64,000 nt of DNA from Aridibacter sp965216195 (GCA_965216195.1 OZ244151.1:930001-994000), one strand, 5' to 3'; positions 20,667 through 30,492 are shown, numbered from the stretch's first letter. Notes: generated by a model from the sequence alone, not told the origin. Program-made: numbers and translations.

Positions 20667-21965
20667 TTATTTGTTTTCCCATTCGAAGGCTTCGTGATTT
20701 ACTGCTGCGATTAATCCCATCCAAACCCACAAATGTCTCGCGTCTTCGTATGAGCCAGCAAGCCCCTGGTAGAAAAAGGCGCTAATAAATCCAATACTGA
20801 GAGCAGCTTTTATAACGGAAGCACGATTTGAAAACCTCAAAGGAAGTGATTTCCGGAGAAAGTATGCTCCTAACAGAATCAAGGTCAGTAGGCCGATAAC
20901 GCCCGCCGTCGCCAGTATGTTGAGCCAAATTTGATGGGCGTCGGTTAATCTTTGAAGTCGTCCCGAGGGGTCTTTGAAGAAAACTTCGGCGGCTTCAGTG
21001 CCGATTCCTTTTCCGGTAATGGGGTATTGCCCAGAGGTTTTAAGGGAAGAAATCCACGCTAAAGGGCGGGGTGGCGGATCAAGCCTGATATTGACCACCG
21101 GAACCCGAACATAAAAAGGTGAGGTTTCACTCTTAATAGGGCTTAGAATCGTTGCGGCAAAAAACGCAGTGGCTATGAGGATACTTGCAAATAGCTGTGT
21201 TTTTGCCCATCTTGGACTATCTCGTTTTAAGGAAAGCCACGACCATATTCCAACGCACAAGAAAATTCCGCCGATTCCCGGGGAAAACGAAAAAAGTGCT
21301 GTAGTTGAAAGCAGAAATACAACGCCAACGAAAATCCAACGATTTATCCAGCCCAATTTTAAGGAGGCTAGCGCCGCCATCAAACCCAACGAAAGATAAT
21401 TGCAGAGCATCGCCGGATGGAAGAAGGTACTCTGGATTCTTGGGTAATTTCCGGGCGGAAGCGTTCCATAGTGGTGTAGGGTGTACCGAAGCAGTATTGA
21501 GTCTCGATCTATATAAAAAAGTACAACCGTGGCAACTCCCAGCGCTCCAACTACGCCCAACGCCGCAATCCAAACCCAAAACATATGTTTTAAATGTCTT
21601 TCGGTTTGCACCAGATTCGACGTTAGAAACGCCAACCCCGCCAGGTAGCAAACACCAAGGAATTTGATCCAACTGATTTCCGGGGACGTTGAAAATACGG
21701 CAGATATTGCCATCGCGAAGACGTAGGCCAGAATGACTAAATGAGCGACGCTGAATCGAAGTCGAAGTTTTCTAAAAACCAGAAAAATCAGCCACACAAA
21801 AATTGTAGTAAGAAACAAAAATTCGGCCAGAGGGATGCGATTATTAAGCAAGAAAATGTACGGCTGCATAAAGCCGAGCGAAAATACCAACAAAAGAAAC
21901 AACGCCCAAACAATCTTCTCCGGTGTTGAGAAGACTACGTTTTTGGTTTTCGAATCATCTCCCAT
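20667..21965 (-). CDS. O-antigen ligase/polymerase family membrane protein
   Basis: 432 aa with 10-12 hydrophobic helices. The Wzy_C-type periplasmic loop is visible around residues 295-345 (SGQYPITGKGIGTEA, DAHQIWLNILATAGVIGL), where ligase and polymerase families carry conserved Arg and His. It could be an O-antigen ligase (WaaL) or polymerase (Wzy), which cannot be told apart without comparison. Last gene of a minus-strand unit after the SIS isomerase (21 bases apart). Confidence 0.85.
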   Translation of the reverse strand: MGDDSKTKNVVFSTPEKIVWALFLLLVFSLGFMQPYIFLLNNRIPLAEFLFLTTIFVWLIFLVFRKLRLRFSVAHLVILAYVFAMAISAVFSTSPEISWIKFLGVCYLAGLAFLTSNLVQTERHLKHMFWVWIAALGVVGALGVATVVLFYIDRDSILLRYTLHHYGTLPPGNYPRIQSTFFHPAMLCNYLSLGLMAALASLKLGWINRWIFVGVVFLLSTTALFSFSPGIGGIFLCVGIWSWLSLKRDSPRWAKTQLFASILIATAFFAATILSPIKSETSPFYVRVPVVNIRLDPPPRPLAWISSLKTSGQYPITGKGIGTEAAEVFFKDPSGRLQRLTDAHQIWLNILATAGVIGLLTLILLGAYFLRKSLPLRFSNRASVIKAALSIGFISAFFYQGLAGSYEDARHLWVWMGLIAAVNHEAFEWENK

Positions 21966-21986
21966 TGTTTCAATTCCAGGTTTTAA

Positions 21987-23021
21987 CTAAAACGTTTTTG
22001 TGATTTTCGAAAGCGAACGAGGTGCGTCAGGATTTAATCCCTTTGCCTCAGAAAGTAAGGCCACGAAGAGCTGTCCCGGGATGATGAAAGGAATCGGCGA
22101 CAGGAATTCGTCAATTTCAGGCGCCATTTGTACGCTTCTCTTACTCAGCCGCGAAATCTGCGAATCATTTGTGATCGAAAAGCTATCTGCGCCCAGCTCT
22201 TTCAAACGTTTTAATAGGCGAATATTGCTCTTTTTTGTCACACCCTTTGGCGCAAACATAATCACCGGAAACCGTCTTTCGACCATTGCCAATGGTCCGT
22301 GAAAAAAATCGGCCGACGAAAATCTATCCGCAACAACGTAACACGTTTCCATCAATTTCAATGCCAATTCAAACGCATTTCCATAGTTGAGTCCGCGCCC
22401 GACCACGACACAATCCTCCATAAAAGCATATCTTTCCGCGATTTCTTTTACCTCCGGAGCAAGTTTTAGAGTTTGATCGGCAAAGAACGGAATTTTTCTG
22501 AGGTCAATTTGTCTAGAAGTTTTTGCCAGCGCATTAGCCAGTAAATAAAAGTGAAGCATTTGCCCCGTATAGGTCTTCGTTGCGGCCACTGATTTTTCTC
22601 TACCTGCATGAATCAGAAGCGTCTCGTCAGTCGTTTCCGTGATTTTTGATTTGCCGTTGTTGGTAATTCCAAGAGTAAAAGCGCCCGACCTTTTCGCTTC
22701 CAAAAGCACCTCATTTATGTCCGAACCTTCGCCCGATTGAGACACTCCGACAAACAAAGCCTTCTCAAGACGCATCTTCGATTTATAAAGTGTGTAAACC
22801 GAAGGAGCAGCGAGCGAAACCGGAATACCGCATCGTGTTTCGAGGAGATAACGTCCAAAAAGCGCTGCATTATCCGAACTTCCGCGTGCGACCAGTACAA
22901 TTAGATTGACTTCCCGATCTTGCAGAAAGCGCCCAATTTTGTTGAGCTTCTTTTCCTCTGCCTTCAGCGTTCTCTCAAGCACTGCCGGCTGCTGCCGGAT
23001 TTCCTTTAGCATTTGCGACAT
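21987..23021 (-). CDS. SIS-domain sugar isomerase, NagB-II/GlmS C-terminal-like
   Basis: 344 aa with two SIS domains. VARGSSDNAALFGRYLLE (~44-61), SQSGEGSDINE (~94-104), and the ATKTYTG block (~146) match the isomerase half of GlmS and the SIS-type glucosamine-6-phosphate deaminases (NagB-II). The second SIS domain includes VVGRGLNYGNAFELALKL and HGPLAMV. The glutaminase domain of GlmS is absent, so deamination or isomerisation of an amino-sugar phosphate is likely. It may start at Met1 or Met4. Five bases separate it from the upstream BrkB-type gene. Confidence 0.85.
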   Translation of the reverse strand: MSQMLKEIRQQPAVLERTLKAEEKKLNKIGRFLQDREVNLIVLVARGSSDNAALFGRYLLETRCGIPVSLAAPSVYTLYKSKMRLEKALFVGVSQSGEGSDINEVLLEAKRSGAFTLGITNNGKSKITETTDETLLIHAGREKSVAATKTYTGQMLHFYLLANALAKTSRQIDLRKIPFFADQTLKLAPEVKEIAERYAFMEDCVVVGRGLNYGNAFELALKLMETCYVVADRFSSADFFHGPLAMVERRFPVIMFAPKGVTKKSNIRLLKRLKELGADSFSITNDSQISRLSKRSVQMAPEIDEFLSPIPFIIPGQLFVALLSEAKGLNPDAPRSLSKITKTF

Positions 23022-23026
23022 AATAT

Positions 23027-23920
23027 CTACCGCTCGTCATCGGGCGTTTCTTTATCGTCTTTTTCGGCGATATCAAGTTCTTCCAGAGTTGAATTTATTA
23101 CTCCTCCAACGATTATCACAAGAGCCGTAAGATATAGCCAGAGCATCAAAATTATCACAGCTCCGATCGAGCCGTATGTCCGGTCGTATGAATTAAAATA
23201 CTGCAGATAGGTCTTTAGCGTGTTTGATAAAATGAGCCAAAGCACGATCCCGACTGTTGCGCCTGGCGTAATCCAAAACCACTTAAACGGCTTTCTGTTT
23301 GGCAAAACATTGTAAAGAAGTTCGAAAATTACGAGCAAAACTCCGAGCGTGATAATCCATTGCAAAATAACGAGATAAAGTGGGGAGGGAATTGGTATTC
23401 CGGCTGTGGAAAGAAGAAATGAAACGAATTTCCACCCATAGAAAACTCCGATCAGGGCGAGCGCTATCAATAGCGTCATTACGAAGGTAAAAACGATTGA
23501 GAGCAATTTGGTTTGCCACCAGGTCCGTGTTTCCCTAAATTTGAAAACGGCGTTCAACGCATTTCGCAGGCAGTCAATTCCAGCGGAGGCGGACCAAAGC
23601 GCGATTCCCAGGCCGACGGTCAGTTTAGTGCCGGAGCTGTTTTGGGTTGTCTCGTTGACCACATCCCGTACGAGTTCGAACGCAGATAACGGCATGATCT
23701 GCTTGAGATAGAAGAATAGTTCGAGTTTGAAGCTGCCGACCGAATCGAGAAAGATTCCAAACAGGCTTACCAAAAACAGCAGAAGTGGGAAGATCGCAAA
23801 CGAAAAATAAAATGCCACCTGGGCGGCGCGGCTGAAGATATCATCTTCAAACGACTTTTCGTAAAGCCGTATGAAAAAGGTCTTGATCGAGGAGCTTTTC
23901 ACACAGATATTTTGCCACAT
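23027..23920 (-). CDS. YihY/BrkB-family inner-membrane protein
   Basis: The reading frame opens at 24028, but its first ~36 codons lie in or near an intergenic repeat (23993-24072), so the Met at 23920 (MWQNICVKSS, 297 aa) is preferred; no strong ribosome site marks either start. Six membrane helices and the family signature DDIFSRAAQVAFYFSFAIFP are present, plus TYGSIGAVIILMLWLYLTA near the C-terminus. The family was once called ribonuclease BN, but that activity belongs to another protein; its true function is not settled. First gene of the unit with the SIS isomerase and O-antigen ligase. Confidence 0.88.
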   Translation of the reverse strand: MWQNICVKSSSIKTFFIRLYEKSFEDDIFSRAAQVAFYFSFAIFPLLLFLVSLFGIFLDSVGSFKLELFFYLKQIMPLSAFELVRDVVNETTQNSSGTKLTVGLGIALWSASAGIDCLRNALNAVFKFRETRTWWQTKLLSIVFTFVMTLLIALALIGVFYGWKFVSFLLSTAGIPIPSPLYLVILQWIITLGVLLVIFELLYNVLPNRKPFKWFWITPGATVGIVLWLILSNTLKTYLQYFNSYDRTYGSIGAVIILMLWLYLTALVIIVGGVINSTLEELDIAEKDDKETPDDER

Positions 23921-23992
23921 ACGGCGAATCAGGCTAAACGCTGAAGAGTATTCCTTGTTTAGCCCCGTTCGTAAGAGCGCATAATGCAAGGA

Positions 23993-24072
23993 GCCCTCAC
24001 TGACGCTCAGGCTACGGACACGGTGCACGAGAATACGGGGAGCCCTCCCTAACGGTCAGGCTGCGGACAGAG
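23993..24072. repeat. Duplicated intergenic palindromic repeat
   Basis: Two imperfect copies of a ~31-bp unit (GGAGCCCTCACTGACGCTCA and onward, and GGAGCCCTCCCTAACGGTCA and onward, both ending GGCTnCGGACA), 45 bases apart, between divergent genes. Each contains a short GCCT/AGGC inverted pair. It looks like a REP-type dispersed repeat. Confidence 0.6.
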
Positions 24073-24138
24073 AAAATGAACGCTCAAGGGCTTTCCTGTC
24101 AGGTTGTGTATCTGCCCCAACTCTCTTACATTAGTTTT

Positions 24139-24603
24139 ATGTTTTTGAGAATATGCCAAATCGCCATTCCGTTTATATGGTTTGGAGCGGTGGGCGCGAT
24201 CTCTTTTATGGAAGCGCCCCTAAAGTTTACGGCGCCGAATATTGACCTTCCGCTGGGGCTTGGGATCGGGTACATCGTTTTTCATGCGCTGAACAAGGTT
24301 GAAATAGTGCTCTGTGTTTTGGCAGCAGCGATCTTTTTGTCACCAAGACTCAGACCGAGACTTCCGCTTACTCTTTTTGCCATTATCGCGGTGATTCTTA
24401 TTTTGCAGACGGTTTGGCTTTTTCCGTTGCTCGATGAGCGGACCATGAAGGTCATCAGCGGCGAGGCACGGCCCTATTCAAATTTGCATGTCGTTTACAT
24501 AGTCTTTGACTCGATAAAAGTCATTTTACTTTTGGCACTCGGCGTCACGCTAACCAAACACGCGTTGAAACAAACTCCCGAATCGTCAGACTCAGTCGGT
24601 TGA
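24139..24603 (+). CDS. DUF4149-like integral membrane protein
   Basis: 154 aa from the ATG at 24139 (MFLRICQIAIPFIWFG). An ATG at 24076 would add 21 residues partly from the repeat region and is less likely. Four membrane helices; the pattern WFGAVGAISFMEAPLKF, VFHALNKVEIV and a DERTMK loop resembles DUF4149 proteins. Function unknown. Its end overlaps the convergent gene at 24592 by 12 bases. Confidence 0.7.
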   Translation: MFLRICQIAIPFIWFGAVGAISFMEAPLKFTAPNIDLPLGLGIGYIVFHALNKVEIVLCVLAAAIFLSPRLRPRLPLTLFAIIAVILILQTVWLFPLLDERTMKVISGEARPYSNLHVVYIVFDSIKVILLLALGVTLTKHALKQTPESSDSVG

Positions 24604-27021
24604 GCGGCTTTCATAACGGAAGTCTCGGATAGCAGCCGCGAGACTTTCCACAAGGCGCTGCTTTTGTTCCGCGAGTTTCTGCCGTTGAAGTGTGATCTGC
24701 TCGATCCGGGTTTCCTGTTTGTCAGCCTTTGAAACGTATCTGGCGATCAACTGCTTTGCCTCCGCTGTTTTCGAGAGAGCCTCTATATTTTGCCTAAGCC
24801 GCTTTTGATCTCGAGATATTGCGTTTTCCTCAGACGTAAATGTCTGGAGCTGTGAATCGATCTTACCTATCTCACTTCTCAGATCGATCAACTTTTCAAG
24901 CCTTTTCCGTGTCTCTTCGTCGATGTAACGCCGTCTGACAAAAAGAGCTAGAGTTGTCCGCGATAGAGACGATAAATGATAGGTTTCCATCAGTGGCTGA
25001 TTCTCCGCAACTTCCAGATCCTTTGTTTCAAAGGCGTCAAGTTCTACGCGAAAGCGATGATAACTCTGTGTACTGTAATCGGGTTTTGGTGTTTCAGCCG
25101 AGAGCTTCCAGCCATTTTTTATCGGATACTCGATATAAACGACCTTTTTCCGATCCGTTTGATTGGTAATCGAATAGGATTTCCGATTCGAACGGAAGAA
25201 GTGCACCTGAAAAACACCGCGAACGACCTTGATCAGCTTCGCCGGATCACGATCCTGCTTTGTCCGAACCCTCACGTTGGTTCCGAGATCAAGTGCAAAT
25301 GATATAAGCCTTTGCTCCTTTGGTTTGAGCCGTTTCATAAGTGCCTCGCCAGCATACGCGTCGCGATCGATCACTGTAAGGCTTCCGCTTTCAAAGGTGA
25401 GCGGCGTTGAGTTTACAAGAAGCATTCCGCCTAAGGGGCGGGATTTCCTGACCGCTTCGTTGTAAATCGAAACGCGTTCACCTTCCATTCTTGTTTGGAC
25501 TATCGGGATCAGTGCCGAACGGTTTCGGTTTACGGTTACCGGCTGAGTGATCTTGTATTCAAAAAGATCACCGATCTCATCTCCGGTGGCTGCGGTTTCG
25601 ATACCCGATTCGGTACCGACGATGGCGTCACTTACCTTTATGCCGTCAGGCGTAAAATTCGTACTCCCGCCTCTCATGGCAAGCACCGAACTCATTTTAC
25701 GCTTATTTTTCGGGAGTTCGATGATTTGAGAGGCCATAAAATTATTTCCAAGAGACGCGGCCTCAACATTTACCGTGGCGGTTACACCTCCTACATGGAG
25801 CGGATAACTCAGATTCGTGCCCGGTTTAACGTTGCTCACATTTGTTACGTTGAATCCCGAGGCGTTGATCCTGACGGAGTAGTTTCCACGGGGAAGATTT
25901 GCGACTGTGAAAAAACCGTTCGAACCAGTGGTTACATTGTAGCGCTTTCCATTTGAATTGTTGGTTATAACTACGTTCGCTCCAGGGATGACGGCCTCTG
26001 TCTGATCAACAACCACACCGGAGATCGAGGTGCTCATTGTCTGAGTCCTTACTCCTGTCTCATGGGTTTGCGGCGAGATCTGAACACCGCCCGGCAGCGG
26101 AACAACAGGTCGATAACGGTAGTACGGCCGCTGCAGCTTCTGTATAAACGAGATCGGTGAGCCCGAAACCAAAGACAATTTCACATTCTTCCAATCCTCT
26201 TTGCTGACATTATCAATGATCGCCCATCCCTGAAAAAAGGGTTTTCCTTCTTCGTCGAGAACGACGCGATAGGTAGTTTTCCAGATCGGCGCCGCGATTG
26301 TATAGCTGACGACGAGTTCGCGCTGACCGGTTCCAACACTCGAAACCGTTATCGTTTTCGCGTCACGTCGGCGGGTCGAGGCCGACGCCCTTGCAAATTC
26401 CTTGACATCGCGTTTTGTCTCTTTATCAAGCAGTTTTACGCTTTTTACCTTCGATAAATTAAAGCTGGATATCTCTCCCGCCTCTGAGGCGATAACCAGG
26501 AAATGCTGGGAAACGGACGACTTTTCAGTTTTTATCGAACGCTTTTCAACTGTAAGAACTGCACCTGTTGCTGCCCCGCTTGCGGTCGTAACCACCACCT
26601 TTGCGCCTTGCAGCTGGGACAAAACTCCCGCAATCCCTCCGGCCTGCGTGCTACCGCTGGTTACAGCGCTGACAGAGAAGGGGATCTCCTTCATACGCGC
26701 CGAAGGGGGTGCGGATGAAGGATACGAAACGGCTCCGATTTTTCCTTTTCCAAGATCAAGGACGATCATCGATTTGAGAATATCGTCCACCTGGGATTGC
26801 TTGAAAGCAAGATCTATTTCGGCGTTGCCGGAAACTATGCCGCGTCTTTCGATGTACGCTACGCCGTTAGAATACAGGATGACGCGTCTGATCGGAAGCG
26901 TTTGCCCCTTGGCTGGATGCGCACTTTTCGAACCATACTTCCTCGCCTGGGCCGCAACACCAACCGAAAATAGACACACTAATACCATTAAGAAAACAGT
27001 TCTTTTTCTCATAATTCGCAA
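24592..27021 (-). CDS. DUF4139-domain exported protein with inserted carboxypeptidase-regulatory domain
   Basis: 809 aa. Signal peptide ~1-24. Residues ~40-320 and ~480-700 form the DUF4139/mucoidy-inhibitor-A-like beta scaffold (IRRVILYSNGVAYIERRG, YTIAAPIWKTTYRVVLD, IRNGW-like IKNGWKLSAET). Between them, at ~330-400, sits a carboxypeptidase-regulatory (CarboxypepD_reg) domain (SGVVVDQTEAVIPGANV, GFFTVANLPRGNYSVRI), then ~80 residues reminiscent of the TonB-receptor segment that normally follows that domain (VNVEAASLG). The C-terminal ~100 residues are a coiled coil. This fusion is unusual for the family. Role unknown; probably periplasmic or cell-surface. Confidence 0.75.
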   Translation of the reverse strand: MRIMRKRTVFLMVLVCLFSVGVAAQARKYGSKSAHPAKGQTLPIRRVILYSNGVAYIERRGIVSGNAEIDLAFKQSQVDDILKSMIVLDLGKGKIGAVSYPSSAPPSARMKEIPFSVSAVTSGSTQAGGIAGVLSQLQGAKVVVTTASGAATGAVLTVEKRSIKTEKSSVSQHFLVIASEAGEISSFNLSKVKSVKLLDKETKRDVKEFARASASTRRRDAKTITVSSVGTGQRELVVSYTIAAPIWKTTYRVVLDEEGKPFFQGWAIIDNVSKEDWKNVKLSLVSGSPISFIQKLQRPYYRYRPVVPLPGGVQISPQTHETGVRTQTMSTSISGVVVDQTEAVIPGANVVITNNSNGKRYNVTTGSNGFFTVANLPRGNYSVRINASGFNVTNVSNVKPGTNLSYPLHVGGVTATVNVEAASLGNNFMASQIIELPKNKRKMSSVLAMRGGSTNFTPDGIKVSDAIVGTESGIETAATGDEIGDLFEYKITQPVTVNRNRSALIPIVQTRMEGERVSIYNEAVRKSRPLGGMLLVNSTPLTFESGSLTVIDRDAYAGEALMKRLKPKEQRLISFALDLGTNVRVRTKQDRDPAKLIKVVRGVFQVHFFRSNRKSYSITNQTDRKKVVYIEYPIKNGWKLSAETPKPDYSTQSYHRFRVELDAFETKDLEVAENQPLMETYHLSSLSRTTLALFVRRRYIDEETRKRLEKLIDLRSEIGKIDSQLQTFTSEENAISRDQKRLRQNIEALSKTAEAKQLIARYVSKADKQETRIEQITLQRQKLAEQKQRLVESLAAAIRDFRYESRSTD

Positions 27022-27133
27022 TCCTCGTTTTTATAGTTTTTACAAGAATTTGTAGAAACGTTCTGCCTGAAAAGATGAGGTGAACCTTAGGATTGGTTGC
27101 TTGACGTAGAACAGTTTATGAGAGCGTCCGTTG

Positions 27134-29539
27134 CTAGGCGGCTTCCAACTTCGCGAATTTTTCGATTAGTTTTTTCTGACCAAACCCAGGGAAACTCACG
27201 GTCAGTTTAGTCGCATCGCCCGATCCTTCGCGTCTCAAAACCAAACCTTTACCGTATTTTGCGTGCCGTACGTGTGTGCCGGGAATGAATTTTCCTTTTG
27301 GCGTTTTAACGTCTTTCCGGTCTTTCGAGGCAAATTCCTTTAGCTTGTCTATACCGGACTTTTGGCGGTTTTGTTTTTTATCAGAACTTACCCCCGACCC
27401 GTCACCACCTTGGCCGGCTTTTTTCTTTTTAAAGAATTCGGCGATCGCGTCTGCATTGTCATAGGTTTTCCCGGCATAGGTCGAACGAGTCTTTTTGGTT
27501 TCACTGCCGGATACTTCAGAAGCGTTGCTTTCAGAATCATCTGCGCTTTTGGCGAACGAAAGCCACGAATTTCCGCGCGAAAGATCTTCAAGCATTTCGA
27601 ACGGAAGCTCATTGAGAAATTGCGACGGCTCGGCTGCCATTTCCTCGCCGTAAACGCGTCGACGTGTTGAATGAGTTACGTAAAGAGTCTTTTCCGCTCG
27701 CGTGATAGCAACGTAGGCCAGGCGGCGCTCTTCTTCGAGCTCTTTAGGATCATTGATGCTGCGTGCGTGTGGGAAAACACCATCTTCAAGTCCGACCAGA
27801 AAAACCACCGGAAATTCGAGTCCTTTCGCCGCATGTACCGTCATTAAGGTCACTGGCGATTCGCGATCGTACTTGTCGGTATCGGACGAAAGAGCGGCAT
27901 GGTCGATAAAATCTCGCAATCCTTCGTTCTCTTGTTTATCATAATCGACCGCAGCGTTTACCAATTCTTCAAGGTTTCCAAGTCGGGCCTGAGCTTCCTC
28001 GGAATTTTCCGACTGAAGCATCAGCTGATAACCGGTTTTTTCAATTGTGGCGATTACAACGTCGGATACGGGTTTTTCCGTTTGCACAGCTTCCAAAACC
28101 TTTTTCTGAAGTCCTTCAACGATACCCTTAAAAAGCTTAAAGGATTTTACCGCACGCACCGTTAAGCCCGAATTTCCATCGTATTTTTCATCCGCGATGA
28201 TTGCGAGCGCTTCCCAAAGCGAAACACCCAGGTCTCGGGCCGAGTTTGTTAGTTTCTCGAGCGAAGATTTACCCAAACCGCGAGCCGGCGTATTTACAAC
28301 GCGCATAAAAGCGATATCGTCTGATGGATTTAGAGCCAGCTTGAGGTAAGCCACGATGTCTCTCACTTCAGCGCGTTCATAGAAAGAAAAACCGCCGACG
28401 ATATTATAGGGGATTCGCAAACGCCTCAGAGCTTCTTCAAAAATACGCGATTGCGCATTTGTTCTATACAAAACGCCGATTTTTACTTTGCGGTTTAGCC
28501 TTTGTTGATCGTAAATTTTCGAAGCTACAAATCGTCCTTCATTGTCAGAATCAAACGCCTGGTAGTAGTAAATTCTTTCGCCGCCTTCATTTTTTGTCCA
28601 AAGTTTCTTTTCCTTTCGCCCGATGTTGTTGCTGATGACAGCGTCTGCAGCGTCTAAAATGGTTTGCGTTGAACGATAGTTTTGTTCAAGCATAACGGTC
28701 TTTGCGTTTTGGAAATGGTCTTCAAAATCGAGAATGTTTCGTATATCGGCCTGCCGGAAGCCATAGATACTTTGTGCATCGTCTCCAACGACGCATATAT
28801 TTTGCTGCGCCTCGGTTAAGTATTTCACCAATGCGAATTGAAGCGGATTCGTATCCTGATATTCATCGATCAGGATGTACTTAAAGCGTTCATTGTATTT
28901 GGAACGAACATCCGGCGATTTTCGCAAAAGCCGAACCGTTTTAATCAACAAGTCGTCAAAATCAAGTGCGTTGGCTTTATTGAGCCATTCGCCATACATC
29001 TTATAGACGCGCGCAAAAGCAGCTCGTTTTTCATCGGTGTATTCGACTTTTGCGGCGTACATTTCGTATTCTTCACCACGGTTTTTCGAGCCGCTGATCG
29101 AGAAAAGTATCTGTCGCGGCGGAAGGTTTTTGGGGTCGAGCCCGAGATCCTTTGTACATGCCTTGATCACCTTTACAGAGTCGTCCGTATCGTAAATCGT
29201 AAACGAACGATTGTAGCCTTCTTCAAGATGCTCTATGTCTTGTCTGAGAATTCTTACGCAGAGGCTGTGAAAGGTAGAAATCAGCGGCGCAGAGGGAAGT
29301 TTTTGCCCTTTTAAGAGTTCGTTTACTCGTTCGCGCATTTCGCCGGCCGCTTTGTTTGTAAAGGTAACGGCGAGAATATTGTGCGGCGGAATTCCTTTTT
29401 CGGCAATCAAATATGCAACACGAACCGTGATCACGCGGGTTTTTCCGGAACCGGCACCGGCTAGGACGAGAAGAGGCCCCTCGGTTTGTTTAACGGCTTC
29501 GAGCTGTTTGGGATTGAGTGAAGATAAAATTTCCATCAA
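27134..29539 (-). CDS. pcrA: ATP-dependent DNA helicase, UvrD/PcrA type
   Basis: 801 aa superfamily 1A helicase acting in repair and in removing proteins from DNA. Motifs: Q motif LNPKQLEAV; Walker A AGAGSGKTRV (~27-36); Ia TFTNKAAGEM; Walker B ILIDEYQDTN (~225); III VGDDAQSIYGFR; IV EQNYRST; V MTVHAAKGLEFP; VI YVAITRAEK. The C-terminal ~130 residues hold a charged linker and a Tudor-like tail (GTHVRHAKYGKGLVLRREG, FPGFGQKKL), as in PcrA, which contacts RNA polymerase. uvrD and pcrA are one orthologous family and the symbol is by convention. Monocistronic. Confidence 0.94.
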   Translation of the reverse strand: MMEILSSLNPKQLEAVKQTEGPLLVLAGAGSGKTRVITVRVAYLIAEKGIPPHNILAVTFTNKAAGEMRERVNELLKGQKLPSAPLISTFHSLCVRILRQDIEHLEEGYNRSFTIYDTDDSVKVIKACTKDLGLDPKNLPPRQILFSISGSKNRGEEYEMYAAKVEYTDEKRAAFARVYKMYGEWLNKANALDFDDLLIKTVRLLRKSPDVRSKYNERFKYILIDEYQDTNPLQFALVKYLTEAQQNICVVGDDAQSIYGFRQADIRNILDFEDHFQNAKTVMLEQNYRSTQTILDAADAVISNNIGRKEKKLWTKNEGGERIYYYQAFDSDNEGRFVASKIYDQQRLNRKVKIGVLYRTNAQSRIFEEALRRLRIPYNIVGGFSFYERAEVRDIVAYLKLALNPSDDIAFMRVVNTPARGLGKSSLEKLTNSARDLGVSLWEALAIIADEKYDGNSGLTVRAVKSFKLFKGIVEGLQKKVLEAVQTEKPVSDVVIATIEKTGYQLMLQSENSEEAQARLGNLEELVNAAVDYDKQENEGLRDFIDHAALSSDTDKYDRESPVTLMTVHAAKGLEFPVVFLVGLEDGVFPHARSINDPKELEEERRLAYVAITRAEKTLYVTHSTRRRVYGEEMAAEPSQFLNELPFEMLEDLSRGNSWLSFAKSADDSESNASEVSGSETKKTRSTYAGKTYDNADAIAEFFKKKKAGQGGDGSGVSSDKKQNRQKSGIDKLKEFASKDRKDVKTPKGKFIPGTHVRHAKYGKGLVLRREGSGDATKLTVSFPGFGQKKLIEKFAKLEAA

Positions 29540-29631
29540 AATTCGATTTTTCTAAGATGGCTCAAGTCTAGCAAAATCGGTTTGAAATAAGAAAAAGGGA
29601 AGTGATAAAACGGGTGGAATGTGAAAAACGT

Positions 29632-29721
29632 AGGGGCAGGTCTTGTGCCTACCCAATGAGCGCAGCGAAAATGTTTTGTGATTTTCGTGCGGAAGGTCTC
29701 AGACCCTCCGAGAAGTTCATA
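29632..29721. repeat. Intergenic palindromic repeats
   Basis: Two short inverted repeats in the gap between pcrA and the next gene: GTAGGGGCA with TGCCTACCC (29632-29656), and GGAAGGTCTCAGACCCTCC (~29692-29710). They look like dispersed intergenic repeats; no gene is seen in this 211-bp gap. Confidence 0.5.
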
Positions 29722-29750
29722 TTTCCTTAACCAATTCCAGACAACCGGGT

Positions 29751-30308
29751 TTACTTTATTAATTTCTGAATCGCTTTGAAATGCTCGTGCTTTGAGTCCC
29801 CCATCAACTCAAACAACGCCATCTCAACAGACGAGGGAATAGCGCCCGACATTTTCATTTTTTCTAAACCGGTGGTCTTGTTGAGGTCGGTTCTTGAGCC
29901 AACGCAATCCTGGAGCAAATGCACTTGAAAATCCTGGCTGAGTAGATCGTGAGCGGTTTGGCTAACGCATATGTGAGTTTCGAGGCCGCAAAGCAAAACC
30001 TGGTTTACATCCAAATTCTTTAGTTTTCCAAGAAATTCGTCAGCGCCGCATGAGCTAAACGCAGTTTTCTCAACAATCTCTGCGCTATCCGGAAGGACTT
30101 TTAACACTTCGGGAGCGGTACGACCCAACCCTTTCGGATACTGCTCGGTCACAATTACCGGAAGCTCTAGAATTTCAAAACCGCGCGCGGCGTTTGAAAT
30201 ACTTTGGGCAATCCTATCGAAATCCGGAATCATTTTTCGAAACGCTTCCTGAAAATCTACGATTACTAAAGCTGTATATTTATTGCTTAAAATATTCCGG
30301 TGCGACAT
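29751..30308 (-). CDS. Isochorismatase-family cysteine hydrolase
   Basis: 185 aa. Catalytic triad positions of the family are visible: Asp in LVIVDFQEAF (~16), Lys in IVEKTAFSSC (~83) and Cys in LCGLETHICVSQT (~116), the latter with the usual cis-peptide region. Relatives hydrolyse nicotinamide, isochorismate or small amides; YcaC-like proteins are the closest by appearance. Substrate not inferable. Three bases from the small membrane protein upstream. Confidence 0.88.
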   Translation of the reverse strand: MSHRNILSNKYTALVIVDFQEAFRKMIPDFDRIAQSISNAARGFEILELPVIVTEQYPKGLGRTAPEVLKVLPDSAEIVEKTAFSSCGADEFLGKLKNLDVNQVLLCGLETHICVSQTAHDLLSQDFQVHLLQDCVGSRTDLNKTTGLEKMKMSGAIPSSVEMALFELMGDSKHEHFKAIQKLIK

Positions 30309-30311
30309 TTT

Positions 30312-30485
30312 TCAATTCTTACTTTTCTCATGCTTTTGTTTGGCTTTTTCCGCATTCTTCTCTTTTTCCGCCTTTTCCTTGTAAAAAGTTTTGAAAAAGA
30401 AATAAAACGCAGCAATCGAAATGACGAGGCTTAAAACCATCATCGCGATAATAAAATAGACTTCCGAACGCGCTAAATTAGACAT
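30312..30485 (-). CDS. Small single-span membrane protein
   Basis: 57 aa from the ATG at 30485 (MSNLARSEVYFIIAMMVL); a longer frame to 30545 would overlap the antiporter gene and is unlikely. One membrane helix (~9-31) and a highly charged Lys/Glu tail. It sits 7 bases after the antiporter stop and 3 bases before the hydrolase, so it is part of that unit. A small accessory subunit of the transporter is possible but unproven. Confidence 0.6.
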   Translation of the reverse strand: MSNLARSEVYFIIAMMVLSLVISIAAFYFFFKTFYKEKAEKEKNAEKAKQKHEKSKN

Positions 30486-30492
30486 ATTTAAA

